Assembly (NCBI GenBank): GCA_028716025.1
Contig: JAQUQP010000140.1
Span: forward strand, 1-5,225
Origin: a bacterium
GTDB lineage: Bacteria; UBA6262
Direction: 5' to 3'
DNA length: 5,225 bases
The stretch's first letter is position 1, and every line of letters starts with the position of its first letter. A model generated the notes under the pieces. The model saw only the letters and a program-made list of their open reading frames with translations, was not told the DNA's origin and ran no database searches. The translations under genes were made by a program, and so were the position numbers. Below are positions 1 to 5,225 of this stretch, piece after piece.

Positions 1-512
1 TCCCCAAAGATACGCGTGGCCTGGTCTATCAATCCGGTGCAGCGGGATATGAAATGAAGATCGTAGCCGCGGCGATCAAAGTGAATGAAGAACAGGTAAA
101 AAGATTTTGTCAGAAAATAACCGGTCAGCTGGGTTCATTAAAGCATAAAACAGTTGGCATACTGGGTTTATCATTCAAACCCAATACCGATGATATAAGA
201 GAAGCGCCGGCTTTTGCCGTAATAGATTTCCTGCAGCGGGAAAAAGTGCTGGTTAAGGTTTTTGATCCGGTTGCTATGGCTGGGGCCAGAAGAAGCGTGA
301 AAGACGTTACATTTTGTCGGGATGCGTATCAGACTGCCAAAGGTTGTGGTGCCCTGTTGATCATAACAGAATGGAACGAGTTCAGGAACCTGGACTTGGC
401 CAGGATCCATAAAGTGATGAAAAAACCAGTTATAGTTGACGGTAGAAATATATATAACCCCGGAGAAATGAAAAAGCTCGGATTTAATTATATCGGGGTG
501 GGGAGAGGATAA
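1..512 (+). CDS. ugd: UDP-glucose 6-dehydrogenase, C-terminal part (5' end outside window)
   Basis: This is the C-terminal 169 residues of a UDP-glucose 6-dehydrogenase, which oxidises UDP-glucose to UDP-glucuronate with two NAD+ in the cytoplasm and so supplies uronic acids for capsule or O-antigen. The reading frame is open from base 3 and begins PKDTRGL. In this family that string directly follows the catalytic cysteine (consensus GGSCFPKD), and bases 1-2 (tc) fit the end of the Phe codon, so the catalytic Cys lies just outside the window. The ATG at 54 is therefore an internal methionine. Visible signatures are the helix that links the two domains (residues 14-40 of the visible part), the C-terminal domain motif GLSFKPNTDDIREAP (about 55-69), TEWNEF (122-127) and DGRNIYNP (146-153). 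These fit UDP-glucose dehydrogenase better than GDP-mannose dehydrogenase. The stop overlaps the next start as TAATG, so it is co-translated with the cytidylyltransferase gene. Confidence 0.93.
   Translation, partial: PKDTRGLVYQSGAAGYEMKIVAAAIKVNEEQVKRFCQKITGQLGSLKHKTVGILGLSFKPNTDDIREAPAFAVIDFLQREKVLVKVFDPVAMAGARRSVKDVTFCRDAYQTAKGCGALLIITEWNEFRNLDLARIHKVMKKPVIVDGRNIYNPGEMKKLGFNYIGVGRG
500..508 (+). promoter_or_regulatory. Shine-Dalgarno for the cytidylyltransferase gene, inside the end of ugd
   Basis: A purine-rich GGGGAGAGG run lies a few bases upstream of the ATG at 512, within the last codons of the dehydrogenase gene. It is the strongest ribosome binding site in the window and supports 512 as the true start despite the one-base overlap with the upstream stop. 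Confidence 0.75.
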
Positions 513-1285
513 TGAAAGTAGTGATCTTAGCAGGCGGCAAAGGAACTAGATTAAGCGAGGAAACGCAATCTATACCTAAACCGATGATCGAGATCGGTGG
601 TAAACCAATCTTGTGGCATATCATGAAAACATATTCCAATTATGGATTCAATGAATTCGTGATCTGTTTGGGGCATCTGGGGTATGTCGTGAAAGAATAT
701 TTTTCCCATTATTTCCTGCATATGAGCGATGTGACCATGGACCTGGCCAAGAACAGTATGAGCATTCATACTACGGCTTCTGAACCCTGGCGAGTAACTA
801 TGGTAGACACCGGGCAGGAAACCATGACCGGCGGACGTTTGAAAAGAATAGAGAAATATATCGGTAATAATCCGTTCATGATGACGTATGGTGATGGGAT
901 CGGTAATATTGATATACCGGCGCTGGTAAAATTTCACCAGGAGCATAAAACCCTGGCCACAGTTACCGCGGTCCAGCCTCTGGGCAGGTTCGGCAGCCTG
1001 GATATCGGCGGGGAAGATAGGGTATCTTCCTTCCTGGAAAAACCAAAAGGCGATAATACCTGGATCAATGCCGGATACTTTGTACTACAGCCGGAAGTGT
1101 TCAAATACATTGAAGGCGACAGCATTTTATGGGAAAAAGAGCCGGTGGAAAAGCTGGCGCAGGAAGGACAATTAGCCGCCTACCGGCATAATGGCTTTTG
1201 GCGCCCGATGGATACTCTCAGGGATAAAAATGAACTGGAACGGCTCTGGCGGTCAGACCAAGCACCATGGAAAGTCTGGAAATAA
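512..1285 (+). CDS. rfbF: Glucose-1-phosphate cytidylyltransferase
   Basis: This enzyme makes CDP-D-glucose from CTP and alpha-D-glucose 1-phosphate (EC 2.7.7.33), the first committed step towards CDP-linked 6-deoxy and 3,6-dideoxyhexoses. The 257 residues match the usual family length. The N-terminus has the nucleotidyltransferase signature LAGGKGTRL (residues 6-14) and the IPKPM motif (21-25) with the likely catalytic Lys23. MTYGDGIGNID (124-134) carries Asp128, the expected metal-binding Asp. INAGYFV (185-191) and FWRPMDTLRDK (229-239) are the sugar-binding and second-metal regions characteristic of RfbF. The length, the GHLGYVVKEYF stretch (54-64) and the C-terminal PWKVWK tail separate it from the glucose-1-phosphate thymidylyl- and uridylyltransferases. 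The start at 512 has a strong Shine-Dalgarno and shares base A512 with the upstream stop. It is followed after 21 bases by the 4,6-dehydratase gene, its usual pathway partner. An equivalent name is ddhA. Confidence 0.95.
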   Translation: MKVVILAGGKGTRLSEETQSIPKPMIEIGGKPILWHIMKTYSNYGFNEFVICLGHLGYVVKEYFSHYFLHMSDVTMDLAKNSMSIHTTASEPWRVTMVDTGQETMTGGRLKRIEKYIGNNPFMMTYGDGIGNIDIPALVKFHQEHKTLATVTAVQPLGRFGSLDIGGEDRVSSFLEKPKGDNTWINAGYFVLQPEVFKYIEGDSILWEKEPVEKLAQEGQLAAYRHNGFWRPMDTLRDKNELERLWRSDQAPWKVWK

Positions 1286-1306
1286 GCAGAAAAGGCAGAT
1301 ACGTAT

Positions 1307-2284
1307 ATGAGCGATAAATTTTGGCGGCAGAAGAATGTTTTAATAACCGGGCATGAAGGTTTCTTAGGGTCTAAACTGACCAGGCAGATCTTAGCGAGAG
1401 GCGCGAATATTGTTGGCCTGGATATCCTGGTGAACCGGAAAGACACTGTTTTTAATGAAGATGAGTACAAACGGTTCATCACCATCAAAGGTAGTGTCGC
1501 TGATTTTTCCCTGGTTAGAAAGATCATTGCTAAATACAAGATCGAAACGATTTTCCACGTAGCCGCGGAAGCTATAGTCGGCCGCTCATTAAAAGACCCG
1601 CGGAATACGTTCCGGGCGAACATTGAAGGGACCTGGAATATACTAGAGTCTTGCCGTCAGTTGGGGACAGTAGGAGCGGTCGTGGTCGCATCCAGTGATA
1701 AAGCCTATGGCAGTCATAAAAAATTACCCTATAAGGAAAACGCTCCTTTGATCGGTGATCATCCGTATGATGTTTCGAAGAGCTGCGCTGATCTTATTGC
1801 TTATACTTATTATCATACCTATAATGTCCCGGTAGCAGTGACCAGGTGCGGCAATATTTACGGCCCTGGCGATTTTAATTACAGCCGGATAATCCCTGAG
1901 GCGATGAGGTGCCTGTATTACGGTCGCACGCTGCTTATCCGCAGTAATGGTAAATTCACGCGGGATTATGTATTTGTTGATGATATTGTCAACGGGTATA
2001 TATTAATGGCTGAAAATCTGAAAAAGCTGCAATTGGCTGGCGAAGCTTTTAATATCAGCGATGAGAACCCTATCTCAGTACTTAAGCTGTTGGGGCACTT
2101 AAGTAAGCTTTCCGGCAAGAAGCTCAATTACAAAATATTAAACCAAGCCCGGTATGAGATCAAGGACCAGTATCTGGCTTCTGGTAAAGCGCGGAAAATA
2201 CTTGGCTGGAAACCTGAATATACCCTGGAACAGGGCTTAGAACGCACTATTGCCTGGTATATTCAGTATTATAAAAATAAATGA
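1307..2284 (+). CDS. rfbG: CDP-glucose 4,6-dehydratase-like SDR enzyme (divergent RfbG)
   Basis: This is an extended short-chain dehydrogenase/reductase, most likely converting CDP-D-glucose to CDP-4-keto-6-deoxy-D-glucose with bound NAD+. The Rossmann motif GHEGFLG is at residues 15-21. The start DKFWRQKNVLITGHEGF resembles RfbG, as do FHVAAEAIVGRS (83-94) and SSDKAYG (129-135), where Asp-Lys replaces the Asp-Glu pair of dTDP-glucose 4,6-dehydratases. The catalytic Tyr154-x-x-x-Lys158 is intact in YDVSK. Two regions differ from classical RfbG: TRCGNIYGPGDFN (179-191), and TRDYVFVDD (218-226) where RfbG has an RPWQHV-type segment. At 325 residues it is also shorter than the roughly 355-360 of the enterobacterial enzyme. 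The position directly after rfbF supports the CDP-glucose assignment; another NDP-sugar dehydratase or epimerase cannot be excluded. A weak AAGG lies 11 bases before the start. The stop overlaps the next gene by 4 bases (ATGA). Confidence 0.75.
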   Translation: MSDKFWRQKNVLITGHEGFLGSKLTRQILARGANIVGLDILVNRKDTVFNEDEYKRFITIKGSVADFSLVRKIIAKYKIETIFHVAAEAIVGRSLKDPRNTFRANIEGTWNILESCRQLGTVGAVVVASSDKAYGSHKKLPYKENAPLIGDHPYDVSKSCADLIAYTYYHTYNVPVAVTRCGNIYGPGDFNYSRIIPEAMRCLYYGRTLLIRSNGKFTRDYVFVDDIVNGYILMAENLKKLQLAGEAFNISDENPISVLKLLGHLSKLSGKKLNYKILNQARYEIKDQYLASGKARKILGWKPEYTLEQGLERTIAWYIQYYKNK

Positions 2285-3024
2285 AAATAATTTTCTTGGG
2301 TACAAACGGCTGGTATGACACTGCTACCGGCAATACTATTAGCATATTGGTAGAGACCACGAAGGCTTATATAGTCTTTGATGCCGGTAATGGCCTGTAT
2401 AAACTGGATCGTTTTATTAAAAACCGTAAACCAGTATATCTTTTCCTGAGTCATCTCCACTTGGACCATATTATCGGATTGCATACACTGGCTAAACTCA
2501 ACCTGCCGCAAGGGATGCACATTGTAGTGCCAAAGCAGTTAAAAAAAGAATTGCAACGATTCATGCGGCGGCCATTGACGGTACCTTTTAATATGTTGCC
2601 TCATTGCCGGGTAACACTGCAGAGTTATCATAAAACGATAAAAATGCCTTTTTCGATAAAATCCTACCGGCTCAATCATCCTTCACCCTGCTGGGGATAC
2701 CGTCTGTCCGCGGAGGGTAAGGTCCTGGCTTACGGGCCGGATACCGGGCTCTGTGCAAATCTTTTTAAATTGGCTAAAAAGGCAGATGTATATATCTCTG
2801 AATCTTCCTGGCGGCCTGGCGAAACTCACCAGGGCTGGACCCATTTGAATCCAGAGCTGGCAGCTGGAGTGGCCAAACAGGCGCAGGTGAAGAGATTGAT
2901 CTTAACCCATTTTGATGCCAGCCGCTATACAACTTTGGCTCATCGTCGGCGAGCGGAACTCACAGCTAAAAAGATTTTCAAAAACACCAGCGCTTCGGAA
3001 GACAACCAGGAAATGAGCATATGA
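2281..3024 (+). CDS. Stand-alone metallo-beta-lactamase-fold hydrolase, RNase Z-like branch, role unknown
   Basis: This is a 247-residue cytoplasmic protein with no signal peptide or membrane segment. It has the full metal-site set of the metallo-beta-lactamase superfamily: HLHLDH (His58, His60, Asp62, His63), His133 in LNHPSPCWGYR, Asp154 in YGPDTG, and His210 in LILTHFDASRY. His188 in THLNPELAA sits where RNase Z has its HST-type histidine. The layout is RNase Z-like, and the complete set predicts a two-metal phosphodiesterase or related hydrolase. Only about a dozen residues separate GYR from the Asp154 motif, however. The long flexible arm that tRNase Z uses to grip tRNA is absent and the protein is shorter than the usual 300 or so, so tRNA 3' processing is unlikely. 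The start MKIIFLGTNG is the expected first beta strand. No Shine-Dalgarno is visible; the ATGA overlap with the preceding stop suggests translation by coupling. It sits where classical clusters carry the 3-dehydrase gene ddhC. The substrate is unknown. Confidence 0.88.
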   Translation: MKIIFLGTNGWYDTATGNTISILVETTKAYIVFDAGNGLYKLDRFIKNRKPVYLFLSHLHLDHIIGLHTLAKLNLPQGMHIVVPKQLKKELQRFMRRPLTVPFNMLPHCRVTLQSYHKTIKMPFSIKSYRLNHPSPCWGYRLSAEGKVLAYGPDTGLCANLFKLAKKADVYISESSWRPGETHQGWTHLNPELAAGVAKQAQVKRLILTHFDASRYTTLAHRRRAELTAKKIFKNTSASEDNQEMSI

Positions 3025-3911
3025 CTAAAAAAGAGACTCTGTTACTCACTGGCGGTACCGGATTTTTAGGTAGTAATATATTACATAATGTTATAAATGA
3101 TGGGTATGAGGTAATAGTTCTAAAAAGAAGAAGCTCGAATACAAGCAGGATCAAGGATATTACCAATGACCTGACTTTATATGATATAGGTCAGATCGAC
3201 CTGGAAGAAGTATTTAAAGAACACCAGGTTGAAAAGATTGTCCATTGTGCCACTAACTATGGCCGGGCAGTATCCAATCCCCTGGAAATTCTGGAAGCTA
3301 ATTTGATGCTTCCCTTACGTCTCCTGGAACTGGGTAAAAAGTATAAAATAAATTGTTTTATCAATACTGATACCATACTGGATAAAGGCATTAATTATTA
3401 TACCTTATCCAAAAGTCAGTTCAGGCAATGGCTGGAAGTTTATGCCGCGGATAGTGTCTGTATTAACATTGAACTGGAGCACTTCTATGGACCTTATGAT
3501 GATGATTCTAAGTTTGTCACCAATATTGTGCATAAACTACTAAGTAAGGTTGATCATATCGATCTGACAGCGGGGAAACAGAAAAGAAGTTTTATTTATA
3601 TCGATGATGCCGTAGATGCTTTTATTAAGATTATCAGGCACAGTAATTCTTTAACTCAGGGGTTTTATAATTACCAAGTTGGTTCCGGGCAAAAAGTTAC
3701 CGTCAGAAAATTTGTGGAGATGGCCAAAAAAATAACTCATAACCGTAAAACCAATCTTAATTTCGGAGCTTTACCATACCGTGAAAATGAGGTTATGGAT
3801 CCCCAACTGGACCTGAAGAAATTAATGGCGTTAGGCTGGCAGCAGGGTATTTCTTTAGCCGCGGGATTAGCTAAAATGATCGAAATTGAAAAGAAAGGAT
3901 CTTCCCGATGA
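3021..3911 (+). CDS. CDP-paratose/CDP-abequose synthase-like C4 reductase (RfbS/RfbJ type)
   Basis: This 296-residue extended SDR enzyme probably reduces the C4 keto group of a CDP-4-keto-deoxyhexose with NADPH. It has the Rossmann motif GGTGFLG (11-17), the catalytic Tyr127-x-x-x-Lys131 in YYTLSK, and NTDT (115-118) at the Ser/Thr position of the triad. From recall of the family it resembles Salmonella RfbJ: the CATNYG stretch (76-81), LPLRLLELGKKYK (97-109), LEHFYGP (152-158), YQVGSGQKVTVRKF (218-231) and FGALPYRENEVM (248-259). RfbJ makes CDP-abequose and RfbS makes CDP-paratose, two C4 epimers, and sequence inspection cannot tell them apart here. The following 2-epimerase gene favours the paratose (RfbS) product, because tyvelose is made from paratose. 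AGGA nine bases before the ATG, plus an ATGA overlap on each side, support the start. Hand counting gives about 35% GC at 3061-3420, clearly lower than rfbF. Confidence 0.85.
   Translation: MTKKETLLLTGGTGFLGSNILHNVINDGYEVIVLKRRSSNTSRIKDITNDLTLYDIGQIDLEEVFKEHQVEKIVHCATNYGRAVSNPLEILEANLMLPLRLLELGKKYKINCFINTDTILDKGINYYTLSKSQFRQWLEVYAADSVCINIELEHFYGPYDDDSKFVTNIVHKLLSKVDHIDLTAGKQKRSFIYIDDAVDAFIKIIRHSNSLTQGFYNYQVGSGQKVTVRKFVEMAKKITHNRKTNLNFGALPYRENEVMDPQLDLKKLMALGWQQGISLAAGLAKMIEIEKKGSSR
3895..3899 (+). promoter_or_regulatory. Shine-Dalgarno for the 2-epimerase gene
   Basis: AAGGA lies eight bases before the ATG at 3908, inside the last codons of the reductase gene. The good spacing supports 3908 as the start even though the two genes overlap by four bases. 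Confidence 0.65.
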
Positions 3912-4930
3912 AAATATTAATTACCGGAGGCTGCGGTTTCCTTGGCTCAAATTTGGCTGCCGCCATACCGACAAATAATAAATTAGTAGTATTTGATAAT
4001 CTTTACAGGTACGGTTCTACCGAAAATTTGGCTTGGTTAAAAAAGAAAAGGGAATGTACCTTCATCCACGGGGATATACGGAATAGGGAAGATGTGGAAA
4101 ATACCATCAAGAAAGAAAACCCTGAACTGATCTATCATTTGGCCGGGCAGGTGGCTATGACTACGTCTATTATCAATCCCAGGATGGATTTTGAGATTAA
4201 TAGCGTAGGATCCATTAATATCCTGGAAGCGGTCAGAAAGTATTCTCCGGCCAGTATCATCCTGTATTCATCTACCAATAAAGTATACGGTGACCTTGAA
4301 TGGGTACATTACATTGAGCAGGCTAAGCGTTTTGTAGCGCCTGATTATCCTAAAGGGTTCCCTGAAACCATCCCGTTGGAGTTTCATTCCCCGTACGGTA
4401 ATTCCAAAGGCTGCGCCGATCAGTATATGCTTGATTATTATCGTATCTTTGACCTGAATACAGTTGTCTTCAGGCATTCATCCATGTATGGTTCGCGGCA
4501 ATTCGCTACGGCTGACCAGGGATGGATCGGCTGGTTTTGCCAGCAAGCCTGGGAGCAGAAAAAAGGAATAGCCAAAGGACCTTTTACGATAGCCGGGAAT
4601 GGCAAACAGGTAAGGGATGTACTCTATGTTGATGATTTGGTGGCTCTTTATCTGAAAGCGGCTAAAAATATTAAGGTTATTAAAGGACAAGCGTTTAATA
4701 TCGGTGGACGCATGGACAATAGCTTGTCGCTCTTAGAGTTATTTGATGTACTGGAAAGCGAATTGGATGTTAAATTGAAATACCGGAAATTGCCACCGCG
4801 GATCAGTGACCAAAAAGTGTTTGTGGCTGATATTTCCAAGATCTACCAGCTCCTGGGCTGGCAGCCGCGAGTGGATAAGATAACCGGAATCAGGAAAATG
4901 CTGGCGTGGGTAAAAAGGGAGACATGTTAA
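3908..4930 (+). CDS. rfbE: CDP-paratose 2-epimerase (CDP-tyvelose 2-epimerase)
   Basis: This enzyme inverts C2 of a CDP-sugar, classically CDP-paratose to CDP-tyvelose, by transient NAD+ oxidation (EC 5.1.3.10). The 340 residues match the family length and the protein is close to Salmonella RfbE throughout. It has the Rossmann motif GGCGFLG (7-13), VFDNLYRYGSTENLAWL (28-44), GDIRN (55-59), HLAGQVAMTTSI (77-88), SSTNKVYGDLE (121-131), catalytic Tyr163-x-x-x-Lys167 in FHSPYGNSKG, FRHSSMYGSRQFAT (188-201), DQGWIGWFCQ (203-212), GNGKQVRDVL (230-239) and SDQKVFVADI (300-309). These long diagnostic blocks make it the best-identified SDR gene here. Some members of the family are known to act on CDP-glucose or related sugars lacking the 3-deoxy group, so the physiological substrate may differ. 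It overlaps the preceding gene by ATGA and shares base A4930 with the following glycosyltransferase start. It is also called tyv. Confidence 0.94.
   Translation: MKILITGGCGFLGSNLAAAIPTNNKLVVFDNLYRYGSTENLAWLKKKRECTFIHGDIRNREDVENTIKKENPELIYHLAGQVAMTTSIINPRMDFEINSVGSINILEAVRKYSPASIILYSSTNKVYGDLEWVHYIEQAKRFVAPDYPKGFPETIPLEFHSPYGNSKGCADQYMLDYYRIFDLNTVVFRHSSMYGSRQFATADQGWIGWFCQQAWEQKKGIAKGPFTIAGNGKQVRDVLYVDDLVALYLKAAKNIKVIKGQAFNIGGRMDNSLSLLELFDVLESELDVKLKYRKLPPRISDQKVFVADISKIYQLLGWQPRVDKITGIRKMLAWVKRETC
4917..4921 (+). promoter_or_regulatory. Shine-Dalgarno that decides the glycosyltransferase start
   Basis: GGGAG lies two bases before an ATG at 4924 but eight bases before the in-frame ATG at 4930. 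Only the second spacing is usable for a ribosome, so 4930 is preferred. That start also recreates the TAATG junction seen at 510-514. Confidence 0.65.
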
Positions 4931-5225
4931 TGCCGGGATGTGACCTCAGCGTTATTATACCTGCTTATCTTGAAGCAGAGAATTTAAGGGTAATTCTGCC
5001 CAGGATAAAGACGGTATTGACTGACTTGAAAATCAAATATGAGATTAATGTGATCGATACTCTTTCTCCCATGGACAACAGCAAAGAAGTATGCCAGGCT
5101 AACAATGTTAATTATCGCTCACGGGAGCACAGTAATTATTACGGGGACGCGGTGAGAACCGGCATCAAATACGCCCAAGGCCAAAAGGTCATTTTTATGG
5201 ATGCCGATGGCTCTCATACCCCGGA
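4930..5225 (+). CDS. Family 2 glycosyltransferase, DPM1-like, N-terminal part (3' end outside window)
   Basis: The first 98 residues of a GT-A-fold glycosyltransferase are visible. It begins DLSVIIPAYLEAENL (5-19), the GT2 nucleotide-binding strand and helix. INVIDTLSPMDNSKEVC (39-55) replaces the usual VVDDGSxDxT block, keeping the first Asp (Asp43) but with Thr44 in place of the second. YYGDAVRTGIKYAQG (70-84) leads to VIFMDADGSHTP (87-98), with the DxD metal motif as Asp91-Ala-Asp93. This arrangement resembles polyprenyl-phosphate mannose/glucose synthases (DPM1 type). Whether the protein transfers to a polyprenyl phosphate or to a growing O-unit cannot be decided, because the C-terminal part, with any membrane helices, is missing. 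The gene begins at the end of the 2-epimerase stop (TAATG) with GGGAG eight bases upstream; an alternative ATG at 4924 is spaced too closely. Its position suggests it may use the CDP-sugar made by the upstream genes, which is inference only. Confidence 0.88.
   Translation, partial: MPGCDLSVIIPAYLEAENLRVILPRIKTVLTDLKIKYEINVIDTLSPMDNSKEVCQANNVNYRSREHSNYYGDAVRTGIKYAQGQKVIFMDADGSHTP

Noticed and set aside
54..512. The ATG at 54 as the true start of a 152-residue protein
   Set aside because: The frame stays open to base 3 and encodes PKDTRGL and following residues, conserved UDP-glucose dehydrogenase sequence just after the catalytic Cys, so 54 is an internal Met of a truncated gene.
551..946. 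131-codon open frame on the - strand inside rfbF
   Set aside because: It is antisense to a strongly conserved gene and its translation shows no recognisable domain; best explained as a coding shadow.
1286..1306. Internal promoter or terminator between rfbF and rfbG
   Set aside because: The 21 bases hold only a weak AAGG, with no hairpin, T-run or paired -35/-10 elements.
1180..1623. 147-codon open frame on the - strand spanning the rfbF-rfbG junction
   Set aside because: Both overlapped genes are clearly real and conserved on the + strand, and the frame shows no family motif or plausible ribosome site.
2281..3024. The metallo-hydrolase as a true tRNase Z
   Set aside because: The flexible exosite arm is absent, the protein is short, and the context is a polysaccharide operon rather than a housekeeping locus.
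4924..4926. ATG at 4924 as the glycosyltransferase start
   Set aside because: GGGAG is only two bases upstream. The in-frame ATG at 4930 has eight-base spacing and repeats the TAATG junction seen earlier.
1307..4930. The three SDR genes as tandem duplicates
   Set aside because: They share only the Rossmann and YxxxK motifs common to the superfamily. Each matches a different functional family, and the nucleotide sequences show no obvious repeat.

Overview
The window is a piece of a bacterial nucleotide-sugar and surface-polysaccharide operon. All seven genes lie on the + strand with almost no space between them, and the first and last run off the window edges. The gene set (CDP-glucose synthesis, 4,6-dehydration, RfbJ/RfbS-type reduction, tyvelose-type 2-epimerisation, a family 2 glycosyltransferase and a UDP-glucose dehydrogenase) is typical of O-antigen or capsule clusters of Gram-negative-type bacteria. 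No marker identifies the species. Composition is moderate in GC and uneven; an environmental or uncultivated lineage is possible, but that is an impression only.

Layout: 1-512, C-terminal part of UDP-glucose 6-dehydrogenase (5' end outside the window); 512-1285, glucose-1-phosphate cytidylyltransferase (rfbF/ddhA type); 1307-2284, SDR-family CDP-glucose 4,6-dehydratase-like protein (rfbG/ddhB type, divergent); 2281-3024, stand-alone metallo-beta-lactamase-fold hydrolase; 3021-3911, CDP-abequose/CDP-paratose synthase-like reductase (rfbJ/rfbS type); 3908-4930, CDP-paratose (tyvelose) 2-epimerase (rfbE/tyv type); 4930-5225, N-terminal part of a DPM1-like GT2 glycosyltransferase. The junctions are TAATG, a 21-base gap, three ATGA overlaps, and TAATG again, so the block looks like one translationally coupled transcript. 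I see no promoter, terminator, RNA gene, mobile element, repeat array or CRISPR. The longest non-coding stretch is the 21 bases at 1286-1306.

How the genes work together: RfbF makes CDP-D-glucose and the RfbG-like enzyme makes CDP-4-keto-6-deoxy-D-glucose. In the classical pathway the PLP/iron-sulfur 3-dehydrase RfbH (DdhC) with reductase RfbI (DdhD) then removes the C3 hydroxyl. RfbS reduces C4 to give CDP-paratose, and RfbE inverts C2 to give CDP-tyvelose. Here the place normally held by ddhC, between the dehydratase and the C4 reductase, is occupied by a metallo-hydrolase of unknown role. This is the most interesting feature of the window. Either the 3-deoxygenation genes lie elsewhere, or the locus makes a 6-deoxy (not 3,6-dideoxy) CDP-sugar with 2-epimer stereochemistry.
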